Below are positions 1-6,100 of a stretch of 14,150 bases of DNA, piece after piece. The notes beneath the pieces are model-generated. The model had not been told where the DNA came from. It did no database searches and worked only from the letters and a program-made list of their open reading frames with translations. The position numbers and the translations under genes are program-made. Position 1 is the stretch's first letter. Every line of letters starts with the position of its first letter. The DNA comes from CAZMMV01 sp964567475 (lineage in GTDB: Bacteria; Bacillota; Clostridia; Tissierellales; Tissierellaceae): contig CAZMMV010000042.1 of assembly GCA_964567475.1 (NCBI GenBank), positions 1 through 14,150 of the forward strand, in the 5' to 3' direction.

Positions 1-440
1 TACTTAATTAATAAATGTAATATACCAACTATTATAGAACTTCCAACTCCATATACTAACACTGGTCCCGCTATTATAAACATCTTAGACGCCACACCAA
101 ATATAAATCCTTCTGTTTTAAATTCCATAGCTGGAGAAACCATTGCGTTTGAAAACCCTGTAATAGGTATTGTAGCTCCAGCTCCACCTATTTTACCTAT
201 TTGGTCATATACGCCTAATCCAGTCAGAAAAGCACCAATAAATACTAGTATAATAGAAGTAGCTGAAGCAACAGATTCTTTACTTAATCCATAGCTTGTA
301 AGTATATTTATAATCAATTGTCCAAATGTACAAATACCTCCTCCTACAAGAAATGCAAATATAATATTTTTCATATAAGTTGGCTTTGGAACCTTTTTGT
401 GTGCATATTTTTCATAATCTTTCTTATTTTTATTTTCCAT
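1..440 (-). CDS. spoVAC: SpoVAC, stage V sporulation protein (3' end at window edge)
   Basis: Integral membrane subunit of the SpoVA channel, which moves dipicolinic acid into the forespore and releases it at germination. 146 codons are visible; the next two bases are TA, so the next codon is either a stop or Tyr. The Bacillus protein is about 150 residues, so the gene is nearly complete. After a charged N-terminus come hydrophobic segments and the family motifs GVYDQIGKIGGAGATIPITG and FSNAM. The ATG at 438-440 is preceded by GAGGGGAG at a spacing of 6 bases. It lies 22 bases after spoVAB in the same orientation, so it is probably co-transcribed. spoVAD and spoVAE would be expected just outside the window. 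Identification is by remembered resemblance to Bacillus SpoVAC. Confidence 0.93.
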   Translation of the reverse strand, partial: MENKNKKDYEKYAHKKVPKPTYMKNIIFAFLVGGGICTFGQLIINILTSYGLSKESVASATSIILVFIGAFLTGLGVYDQIGKIGGAGATIPITGFSNAMVSPAMEFKTEGFIFGVASKMFIIAGPVLVYGVGSSIIVGILHLLIK

Positions 441-462
441 AATAGACTCCCCTCTTGTATTT

Positions 463-870
463 TTAAATAAATATCCAGTAGTATAAAGAACCTACTAGCT
501 TTCCAAGCATTAAAGTAAATATTATATATTTTAATTTTGTTTTAATCTTAAATTTGTTTGTTAAAATTGGGATTACATTTAAAACCTCGGCTAAAGCAGA
601 TGAAAACAACCCTATAAATGTACCATAAATAAGTCCTAGAACAATGGTAATATTCTTATTTATATTCAAATGTAATCCTGAAAAATAAGTTATATTAAAT
701 ATAATAAAACCTAAAATAATGCTCCAATAATAGACTTTAATATATTTATTAGTTATTGTAAGTTGAGCTAATCTTGGTACTACCTGTAAAATAGTAATAA
801 ACGCTGCTGCTGCTGTACCAACACCAACACCTCCACCAAAACCTATTAAAACTAATAATATTTTTTTCAT
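463..870 (-). CDS. spoVAB: SpoVAB, stage V sporulation membrane protein
   Basis: Small integral membrane protein of the spoVA operon, needed in Bacillus for dipicolinic acid uptake into the forespore; its exact role in the channel is not settled. It has 135 residues, close to the roughly 140 of the Bacillus protein, with about four membrane segments near residues 1-26, 45-62, 74-98 and 115-135. Family motifs are GFGGGVGVG near the N-terminus, VVPRLAQLT around 30-38, the EVLNVIPIL stretch around 95-103 and a C-terminal LGKLVGSLYYW. The ATG at 868-870 follows GGAAG at a good distance, and the gap to spoVAA is only 12 bases, which fits co-transcription. Confidence 0.92.
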   Translation of the reverse strand: MKKILLVLIGFGGGVGVGTAAAAFITILQVVPRLAQLTITNKYIKVYYWSIILGFIIFNITYFSGLHLNINKNITIVLGLIYGTFIGLFSSALAEVLNVIPILTNKFKIKTKLKYIIFTLMLGKLVGSLYYWIFI

Positions 871-882
871 TATATTCTTCCT

Positions 883-1506
883 TTATTTTTCTTTATTATT
901 TTTAACCTCTCCTATTATTTGCTGCTCCATGTCTTGATTATACATATAAAGTTCTATTTCCATAGGACCAGGCTCCTTTCTCCTTCTTTTACTAGAACTA
1001 AATATCCTAGTAAAAAATGTAATTACTCCTACTCCTAAACCTATTGAATATGGTATAGCCATAATTAATGGGTTTTTACTTTTTTCTCCAGTAAATGTGT
1101 AATATATTCCTCGCAAAGATGCTCTAGAATCAACATCTTCGTGAAAATTTATTATAGCTATACTAGCTCCAAAAAAAAGTACTGTACATACTAATATAAC
1201 CTTTATAATCTCAATAAGTTTGTTTTCCGCCTCTTGAGATTTATATTCAATTAAAATTTCAGTCTCTCCTATCATATCTAAATCAATATTTGAAACTTTG
1301 CTAAGAACCTTTTCAACAATTTCTGTAGATGTTATACAATCCCAATCTTCAATATTGCTTTTTCCCTTTACTCTTACCTTTTCAACTTTTTCTTTTATTC
1401 CCTTGTTTAAACAATATACCTCCCCTAAATCTTTTATTATTATGTCTTTGCCTAATTCAATAGTCTTCTTTTTTTCCATTTTAAAATATACTTTTTCTTT
1501 ATCCAT
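883..1506 (-). CDS. spoVAA: SpoVAA, stage V sporulation protein
   Basis: First classical member of the spoVA operon. It has 207 residues (Bacillus 206), with a soluble N-terminal part of about 100 residues and two membrane segments near 100-119 and 146-167. The FHEDVD motif at 121-126, the IPYSIGLG stretch around 151-158 and EPGPMEIE at 178-185 match the family. The ATG at 1504-1506 overlaps the end of the upstream 55-codon gene by 8 bases, so translation is likely coupled to it. From memory, C. difficile has only spoVAC, spoVAD and spoVAE after sigF. If that is right, keeping spoVAA and spoVAB makes this locus more Bacillus-like than that of C. difficile. Confidence 0.92.
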   Translation of the reverse strand: MDKEKVYFKMEKKKTIELGKDIIIKDLGEVYCLNKGIKEKVEKVRVKGKSNIEDWDCITSTEIVEKVLSKVSNIDLDMIGETEILIEYKSQEAENKLIEIIKVILVCTVLFFGASIAIINFHEDVDSRASLRGIYYTFTGEKSKNPLIMAIPYSIGLGVGVITFFTRIFSSSKRRRKEPGPMEIELYMYNQDMEQQIIGEVKNNKEK

Positions 1507-1666
1507 AAGTCTCCATCCATGTAACTATATTTTCTACAAAATAAGCCTTCTTAGGTATTTCCTGATTAGTAATTTCTTCTTTGTATATTAAAAACCCAGT
1601 TAAAAGTATTATCCCCATTGTTAGCAAAACAATCATTGTTTTATACTTTGTTTTTTTTATTTCCAT
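1499..1666 (-). CDS. Unrecognised 55-residue single-pass membrane protein leading the spoVA operon
   Basis: I do not recognise this gene. It encodes 55 residues: a lysine-rich N-terminus (MEIKKTKYKT), one hydrophobic segment at about 11-28 (MIVLLTMGIILLTGFLIY) and a short polar tail. The ATG at 1664-1666 is preceded by GGAGTGG at a spacing of 4 bases. The stop codon TAA (1499-1501) lies inside the start of spoVAA, an 8-base overlap typical of translational coupling. It is the first gene after the sigF terminator and a possible sigma-G promoter, so it is probably made in the forespore with SpoVA. Positively charged residues before the segment predict an outward-facing tail. A role in SpoVA assembly or lipid-layer anchoring is possible but is only guilt by association. 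Confidence 0.7.
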   Translation of the reverse strand: MEIKKTKYKTMIVLLTMGIILLTGFLIYKEEITNQEIPKKAYFVENIVTWMETYG

Positions 1667-1687
1667 ATAACCACTCCATTCTAAATT

Positions 1688-1716
1688 TATTATTTACACA
1701 TTTTGTTTTTTCATAC
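1688..1716 (-). promoter_or_regulatory. Possible sigma-G promoter of the spoVA operon
   Basis: Reading the minus strand, GTATG (1712-1716) fits the sigma-G -35 consensus GHATR. After 17 bases, AATAATA (1688-1694) matches the -10 consensus CATNHTA except at the first base. It lies between the sigF terminator and the ribosome binding site of the 55-codon gene, where a forespore promoter for spoVA is expected. In Bacillus the spoVA operon is sigma-G dependent. With AT-rich DNA the -10 match alone carries little weight. Confidence 0.5.
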
Positions 1717-1742
1717 AAAAAAAAGGCATATATTATGCCTTT
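1717..1742 (-). terminator. Rho-independent terminator of the spoIIA operon
   Basis: On the minus strand, AAAGGCATA, a 3-base loop and TATGCCTTT form a 9-bp perfect stem followed by more T residues. The stem begins inside the sigF stop codon. It separates spoIIA transcription from the spoVA genes. Confidence 0.85.
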
Positions 1743-2490
1743 ATAAGTTTTTCCTCATTTTTTGAATTATTTTCTTTTCAATACGAGATACCTGTACCTG
1801 TGAGATTCCCAATATATTAGCTACCTCAGTTTGAGTTTTATCCTTAAAATATCTTAAGATAATTACCTGCCTATCTCTAGGTTTTAATTTTGATAATGCA
1901 TCCTTTAACATTATATTATCAATTACATCTTTATCATCCACTTCTTTATCACTTATCTTATCTATTAAAAAAATTGGTGCCCCATCACTTTGGTAAACTA
2001 TGTCATAAAGATAATTTGGATGATATGATGCTTCATAAGCCATAACAATTTCTTCTTTATCTAAGCCAACTTCTTTAGATATTTCTTCAATCGTAGGATC
2101 TCTACCTAATTCTTTTAAAAGCTTTTCTTCGGCTCCCTTAGCTCTAGCTGCATTTTGCTTTAAAGATCTGCTTACTTTTATTAATCCATCATCTCTTAAA
2201 AATCTCTTTATTTCCCCTATAATCATGGGAACAGCATATGTAGAGAATTTTACTCCAAAGGAGGTATCAAATTTATCTATGGCCTTTAGTAAACCTATAC
2301 TTCCTATTTGAAATAAATCATCTACTTCATATCCTCTATTTGTAAAACGCCTCAACACTGACCTTATTAAACCTAAATTGTGAGATACAAGAATATCCTT
2401 AGCCTCTCTAGAACCATTTTGAGATTCCTCAATAAGTTCCATAGTTTCTTCATGGGATAGTAAGACACTTTTTTCACTACTTAAACTCAT
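1741..2490 (-). CDS. sigF: RNA polymerase sigma-F factor, forespore-specific
   Basis: First compartment-specific sigma factor of sporulation. It directs early forespore transcription once released from SpoIIAB. The 249 residues match the family length. Region 2 covers about 32-100, with YEVDDLFQIGSIGLLKAIDK from residue 54 and the promoter-melting segment FSTYAVPMIIGEIKRFLRDD from 82. Region 3 is about 108-150, and region 4 ends in the helix-turn-helix TEVANILGISQVQVSRIE from residue 221. The ATG at 2488-2490 lies 5 bases after the spoIIAB stop, with its GGGGAG ribosome binding site inside the end of spoIIAB, so the two are probably translationally coupled. The spoIIAA-spoIIAB-sigF order distinguishes it from the related SigG and SigB. 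Confidence 0.97.
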   Translation of the reverse strand: MSLSSEKSVLLSHEETMELIEESQNGSREAKDILVSHNLGLIRSVLRRFTNRGYEVDDLFQIGSIGLLKAIDKFDTSFGVKFSTYAVPMIIGEIKRFLRDDGLIKVSRSLKQNAARAKGAEEKLLKELGRDPTIEEISKEVGLDKEEIVMAYEASYHPNYLYDIVYQSDGAPIFLIDKISDKEVDDKDVIDNIMLKDALSKLKPRDRQVIILRYFKDKTQTEVANILGISQVQVSRIEKKIIQKMRKNL

Positions 2491-2495
2491 GATAT

Positions 2496-2933
2496 CTACT
2501 CCCCATCATTGAGACTTTTAAATCTTTTTGTCATAGTCACTTTTGTTCCCTTTCCCTTAATACTTTCTATCTTTAAGCTATCCATGAATGTCTCCATAAC
2601 AGTAAAACCCATTCCTGACCTCTCTAAATTTGGCTTAGAGGTGTAAAATGGTTCGATTGCTTGGTCAATATCTCCGATACCCATTCCCTTATCCTCTATT
2701 GTTATTTCTATCTCATTATCTACAATTTTAGCTTCTAATATTACTAAGCCCTCTCTATATTCATAACCATGTATAATAGCGTTTGTAACGGCCTCAGACA
2801 CTGCTGTTTTTATATCTGATAATTCTTCCAAAGTCGGATCTAATTGAGATGCGAAAGCTGCTGCTACTACTCTTGCAAAGGATTCATTTTTAGATTTACT
2901 TAAAAACTCCAATTTCATATGATTATTATTCAT
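2496..2933 (-). CDS. spoIIAB: Anti-sigma-F factor and serine kinase SpoIIAB
   Basis: Binds sigma-F and holds it inactive, and phosphorylates SpoIIAA on a serine using ATP. It has 145 residues from this start, as usual for the family. It has the GHKL ATPase fold: N box SEAVTNAIIHGYE at 46-58 (catalytic Glu47, Asn51), G1 box DKGMGIGD at 81-88 and G2 box RSGMGFTVME at 105-114. Arg21 and Arg105 correspond to Bacillus Arg20 and Arg105, which contact sigma-F or SpoIIAA. I chose the ATG at 2931-2933. An in-frame ATG at 2940-2942 would add three residues but abuts the AAGGGG ribosome binding site, whereas the chosen start is 9 bases from it. The gap to spoIIAA is 13 bases. Confidence 0.96.
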   Translation of the reverse strand: MNNNHMKLEFLSKSKNESFARVVAAAFASQLDPTLEELSDIKTAVSEAVTNAIIHGYEYREGLVILEAKIVDNEIEITIEDKGMGIGDIDQAIEPFYTSKPNLERSGMGFTVMETFMDSLKIESIKGKGTKVTMTKRFKSLNDGE

Positions 2934-2946
2934 TATTCTCATCCCC

Positions 2947-3282
2947 TTATAGATTTTTTATAGCTAATTCAATACTTGAATACACATTAATAATCTTTAA
3001 TAACCCAGACATTTTTAAAATCTTATCTACATAATTATTGTCATTAACTATTACAACCTTACCATTTTCTTCTATACAGTTCTTATATCTGCCCATTACA
3101 AGACCTATTCCTGAACTATCCATAAAAGTTAACCCTCTCAAATCTAATATAATATTCTTGATCTTATGATTAGAATACTCTTGGTCTATTTTCTTTCTAG
3201 CATTTTCTGTACTATGATGATCCAATTCCCCCTTAAGTTCAACTAATAAATTATTTTTATACTTCTCAACTGATAAATTCAA
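2947..3282 (-). CDS. spoIIAA: Anti-sigma-F factor antagonist SpoIIAA, TTG start
   Basis: Anti-anti-sigma factor with a STAS domain. Unphosphorylated SpoIIAA displaces sigma-F from SpoIIAB; SpoIIAB phosphorylates it and the membrane phosphatase SpoIIE reactivates it. It has 111 residues (Bacillus 117). GELDHHSTENAR at about 18-29 and the phosphorylation motif LTFMDSSGIGLV at 51-62 are diagnostic; Ser56 aligns with Bacillus Ser58. Translation starts with TTG at 3280-3282, 6 bases after a strong GGAGGGG, and no closer ATG fits. It is the first gene of the operon. folD lies upstream behind a terminator, not dacF as in Bacillus. Confidence 0.96.
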   Translation of the reverse strand: MNLSVEKYKNNLLVELKGELDHHSTENARKKIDQEYSNHKIKNIILDLRGLTFMDSSGIGLVMGRYKNCIEENGKVVIVNDNNYVDKILKMSGLLKIINVYSSIELAIKNL

Positions 3283-3318
3283 AATTTTCCCCTCCTAGCT
3301 ATTTTTTTCTATACTGTT

Positions 3319-3347
3319 ATATTCGACATCCATACATGAAACTCCTT
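3319..3347 (-). promoter_or_regulatory. Sigma-H-type promoter with overlapping 0A box, spoIIA operon
   Basis: On the minus strand, AAGGAGTTT (3339-3347) resembles the sigma-H -35 AGGAWWT and GTCGAATAT (3319-3327) matches the -10 RNNGAATWW. There are 15 bases between AGGAGTT and GAAT. TGTCGAA (3322-3328), a perfect Spo0A box, overlaps the -10 element. Bacillus spoIIA is read by sigma-H and activated by phosphorylated Spo0A. The transcript start would be about 30 bases before the TTG. Confidence 0.7.
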
Positions 3348-3377
3348 CATAGAATATTGTCTATTTTTGTTGTAAAG

Positions 3378-3405
3378 AAAAAAAAAGAGCCCCAAGGACT
3401 CTTTT
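3378..3405 (-). terminator. Rho-independent terminator after folD
   Basis: On the minus strand, AAAAGAGTCC, a 3-base loop and GGGCTCTTTT form a stem with one G-U pair, followed by a run of T. It starts immediately after the folD stop codon and isolates folD from the spoIIA operon. Confidence 0.88.
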
Positions 3406-3406
3406 C

Positions 3407-4252
3407 TTAATTTCTTTTACAAGCTTCTACCACTTGAGATAACAATAGAGACGTAGTAACTGAACCTACTCCTCCAGGAACTGGAGTAATAGCTTTAACT
3501 ACAGGAGAAACCTTTTCATAATCAATATCTCCACTTAACTTACCATCATCACCTAAACTAACCCCAACATCAATACATATTGAGTTTTCATTAAAATATT
3601 TTTCATCAAAAAACTTTGCCTTTCCTAAAGCTGTTATAACTACATCTGCTGCTTTAGTTATTTCATGTAAATTTTTAGTTCTAGAATGGCATATAGTAAC
3701 AGTTGCATTTTCATTTAGTAACATCATAGTTAAAGGCTTGCCAAGAACCATAGATCTATTTATTACTACTACATTCTTACCTTCAAGTTCTATTTTATTA
3801 TATAAAAGTATTTCCATGGCGGATTTTGGGGTACCTGGTACAAAACCACTCATATCTCCTTCAAATACATTAGCTACATTTAGTGGGTGCATACAATCAA
3901 CATCTTTATCTGGGGATATTACTTGTCTTATCTTTGCCCCATCAATATGCTTTGGTAATGGTCTAAATATAATTATTCCAGATATACTACTATCTTTATT
4001 TAATTTTTCAATTAAATCTACAAGTTCTACAGTAGTTATTTTTAAATCTCTTTCAAAAACCTTTGAATCAATTCCTAGTCTTTCACAGTTCTTAATTAAA
4101 CTTTTTTCATAAGAAATATCATCTGGATTACTTCCTAACCTAACAATTCCTAAAGTAGGTTCTTTTCCTCCTTTTTTAAGTTCTTCAATATCAATTTTAA
4201 TTTGATCTTTAATACTATCTGCAACAACCTTGCCTCTCAAAATTTCTGCCAT
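3407..4252 (-). CDS. folD: FolD-family methylenetetrahydrofolate dehydrogenase, probably lacking cyclohydrolase activity
   Basis: FolD normally oxidises 5,10-methylene-THF to 5,10-methenyl-THF and then hydrolyses it to 10-formyl-THF in the cytoplasm. It has 281 residues, the usual length. The C-terminal Rossmann part contains NRSMVLGKPLTMML (about 155-168) and ITPVPGGVG (about 255-263). The catalytic site departs from E. coli FolD in a gap-free alignment of the active-site segments: Lys54 becomes Leu52, Gln98 becomes Phe96, and the Asp121 equivalent (Asp119) is kept in PDKDVDC. Lys and Gln are needed for cyclohydrolase activity, so I infer a mainly dehydrogenase enzyme. I recall the same SYE..x3-K and FRPLP variants in other clostridial FolDs. 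I chose the ATG at 4250-4252, 8 bases from AAAAGGGG, over an in-frame GTG at 4259-4261 that abuts it. Confidence 0.93.
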   Translation of the reverse strand: MAEILRGKVVADSIKDQIKIDIEELKKGGKEPTLGIVRLGSNPDDISYEKSLIKNCERLGIDSKVFERDLKITTVELVDLIEKLNKDSSISGIIIFRPLPKHIDGAKIRQVISPDKDVDCMHPLNVANVFEGDMSGFVPGTPKSAMEILLYNKIELEGKNVVVINRSMVLGKPLTMMLLNENATVTICHSRTKNLHEITKAADVVITALGKAKFFDEKYFNENSICIDVGVSLGDDGKLSGDIDYEKVSPVVKAITPVPGGVGSVTTSLLLSQVVEACKRN

Positions 4253-4283
4253 TAACAACACCCCTTTTTATTATATTTAATCA

Positions 4284-4318
4284 TAAACAGATTATATCAT
4301 ATTATCTGTTTATTTCAA
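4284..4318 (-). promoter_or_regulatory. folD promoter (sigma-A type) with 29-bp palindrome over the -10 box
   Basis: On the minus strand, TTGAAA (4313-4318), 16 bases and TATAAT (4291-4296) make a near-consensus vegetative promoter. A palindrome at 4284-4312 has 9-bp perfect outer arms (TAAACAGAT and ATCTGTTTA). Its inner part also pairs except for one position, so 13 of 14 base pairs match around a single central base. It covers the -10 box and most of the spacer, as a repressor operator would. The regulator is unknown. Confidence 0.75.
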
Positions 4319-4324
4319 CATTTC

Positions 4325-4363
4325 AATCAAAAAAGCATCCAAAATTTGGATGCTTTTTTGATT
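4325..4363 (-). terminator. Terminator after the second NhaC-type gene
   Basis: Inverted repeat with two 19-base perfect arms around one central base; the inner A/T bases form the loop. The core AAAAAAGCATCC pairs with GGATGCTTTTTT. Runs of A and T on the two sides let it work in both directions. On the minus strand it ends the carrier transcript just before the folD promoter. Confidence 0.9.
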
Positions 4364-4374
4364 TATTTATAAAA

Positions 4375-5862
4375 TTATTTCTTATTTTCTGTCTTAGCTA
4401 CATTTTTCTTTAATTGAACATCTGGTTCTTTCGGAAGCTTAAATAAAGGAATAAATCTATCTAATCCTGTTATTGTAAGAACAAGAAGTGATATAACTGC
4501 TACCCAAGCCATATAATTATATTTAATGAATTCCATAATTTGGAAATCATGTAATGGATATATAGTAGCAGAAATTCCTACGAAAAATGCCATATATACA
4601 TGCCATGGAATAAGTTGTGATCCAAATACTCCAAGTGCATCAGAGAAAGTAGCATTTCTTAACTTTAACTGGTACATATCTTCTTCACTACCTACAACGC
4701 TTTCTTCTGTTAAGTCTCTAATAATAGGTCCAATTGTTACTATCTGAGCCATTTCATCTGCTAAAGCCGCATTACCTACAATGGATAATATACCATTAGC
4801 AAACATTAATTGTCTTACATTTTTTACAATTTTAGAAACAAAATCTGCTAGAGGTTTAAATGCACGCATTCTATTCATAATTCCACCAAATGCACCTACC
4901 CACATCATCATAACTATTACCCATGCTCCTGCATCTTCAAATCCATTATATATTAATTGTAAAAAATCTGTAGTTGGTCCAACTGTACCAGCCATCTTTC
5001 CAAATATAAAGGAAGCCATAATTCCTAAACCTAAACATGCTAAGGTTGGAATTCCTCCTATTGCTGCTGCTAGTACTAATATTAAAGGTATTACCATATA
5101 ATAAGGTACCCCATCAACTACTTGGTTTAAAAGATCTACTGCTGCTGGCCTTTCTGCTTCTAAGTTTGCCCAAACATCAGCTGGAATTTCTGATATAGCT
5201 TCAGAAGCACTACCTATTTCTGTTGGTAAATTAAAACTAACTGCAAATATTATAATTGCTGCTACTATTAGTGATAATATTGACCAGACACCTTGATGCC
5301 TGATTCTATGTATAACCTCTACACCTTGGATACCTGAACTAACTACTGTAGTATCTGATATAAGTCCTATACAATCTCCAAAACATGCTCCTCCTGCTAT
5401 TGATGCTACTGTAAGAGCTATATTTCCACCTACTATATGGTTTAACCATAAGAAAATAGGTGCTGTTGCTGCGAAAGTACCCCAGGATGTACCTGTAGCT
5501 ACTGACAATATTCCTGATACAATTAATGCTGTAACTGCAACTGTTCTAGCTGACAACCCAAGCTTTAAAGAAATATTTATAATTGCTGCACCAACTCCGG
5601 TTGACATAAAAGTTTCTGCCATTGCATAAGCAAGCATTAAAATAAAAAATACTAATTGCATATCCTTCACATTATCTACTGCTGCATCTACTAATTCTTG
5701 GAATTTAACCTTTTCAGTAATATAAGCTATTATTGCAGCATATATCGTTGCAATTGGCGCAATTACTAAAATATCCAATTCAAACAATCCTACATCCAAG
5801 TTACTAATCATCATCATTCCTGCTAATAAAAAAACAGGTGATATTTTCAACAACGCAATCAT
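4375..5862 (-). CDS. NhaC-superfamily sodium-coupled antiporter, copy 2
   Basis: Polytopic membrane carrier of 495 residues with about 11-12 hydrophobic segments. It is placed in the NhaC-type Na+/H+ antiporter family by the ATGTSWGTFA stretch at 122-131 and FGDCIGLISDTTVVSSG at 161-177, which corresponds to the family's GDxxSPISDTT motif. A second conserved region, MMMWVGAFGGIMNRM, follows in the C-terminal half, and the tail is lysine-rich. The substrate cannot be read from sequence: family members exchange Na+ for H+, or carry organic acids or amino acids. I chose the ATG at 5860-5862. An ATG at 5869-5871 abuts the AGGAGG ribosome binding site, whereas the chosen one is 9 bases away and matches the start of copy 1. 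It is a tandem paralogue of the gene at 6101-7585, roughly 80% identical by eye, and is transcribed separately. Confidence 0.88.
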   Translation of the reverse strand: MIALLKISPVFLLAGMMMISNLDVGLFELDILVIAPIATIYAAIIAYITEKVKFQELVDAAVDNVKDMQLVFFILMLAYAMAETFMSTGVGAAIINISLKLGLSARTVAVTALIVSGILSVATGTSWGTFAATAPIFLWLNHIVGGNIALTVASIAGGACFGDCIGLISDTTVVSSGIQGVEVIHRIRHQGVWSILSLIVAAIIIFAVSFNLPTEIGSASEAISEIPADVWANLEAERPAAVDLLNQVVDGVPYYMVIPLILVLAAAIGGIPTLACLGLGIMASFIFGKMAGTVGPTTDFLQLIYNGFEDAGAWVIVMMMWVGAFGGIMNRMRAFKPLADFVSKIVKNVRQLMFANGILSIVGNAALADEMAQIVTIGPIIRDLTEESVVGSEEDMYQLKLRNATFSDALGVFGSQLIPWHVYMAFFVGISATIYPLHDFQIMEFIKYNYMAWVAVISLLVLTITGLDRFIPLFKLPKEPDVQLKKNVAKTENKK

Positions 5863-5918
5863 TTTTATCATCCTCCTAATATTTTGAGTACATTTAAGTA
5901 CTTTTGATTACAATTTAA

Positions 5919-5946
5919 AGTATAACATATTTTGAAATATGTGCAA
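5919..5946 (-). promoter_or_regulatory. Promoter of NhaC-type copy 2 with palindrome in the spacer
   Basis: On the minus strand, TTGCAC (5941-5946), a 16-base spacer and TATACT (5919-5924) form a good sigma-A promoter. The 18-bp palindrome at 5925-5942 has 8-bp perfect arms (ACATATTT and AAATATGT) and a 2-base centre. It fills the spacer and touches the -35 box, a typical repressor position. Confidence 0.65.
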
Positions 5947-6024
5947 CTACTTTATTTTGAACTTACGGATAATATAAATAAGTATGTATTGTCTATTAAC
6001 TTTATTACCTTATTTCACACTTTT

Positions 6025-6084
6025 AAAATAAAAAGCACATAATGAAATAAACTTTTGTTTATTTCATTATGTGCTTTTTATTTT
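6025..6084. terminator. Long perfect hairpin terminator between the two NhaC-type genes
   Basis: Two perfect 28-base arms (6025-6052 and 6057-6084) surround a TTTT loop. The GC-bearing core AAAAAGCACATAATG lies inside A/T runs, so the hairpin can end transcription in either direction. It separates copy 1 from the copy 2 promoter, so the duplicated genes are independent units. Confidence 0.9.
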
Positions 6085-6100
6085 TCTTAATATTCTTTAA

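Noticed and set aside
1298..1591. 97-codon plus-strand open frame
   Set aside because: It is antisense to spoVAA and the 55-codon gene, lacks a ribosome binding site and has the Phe/Ser-rich composition of an antisense frame.
3738..4112. 124-codon plus-strand open frame
   Set aside because: It is antisense to folD, whose protein matches its family along the whole length.
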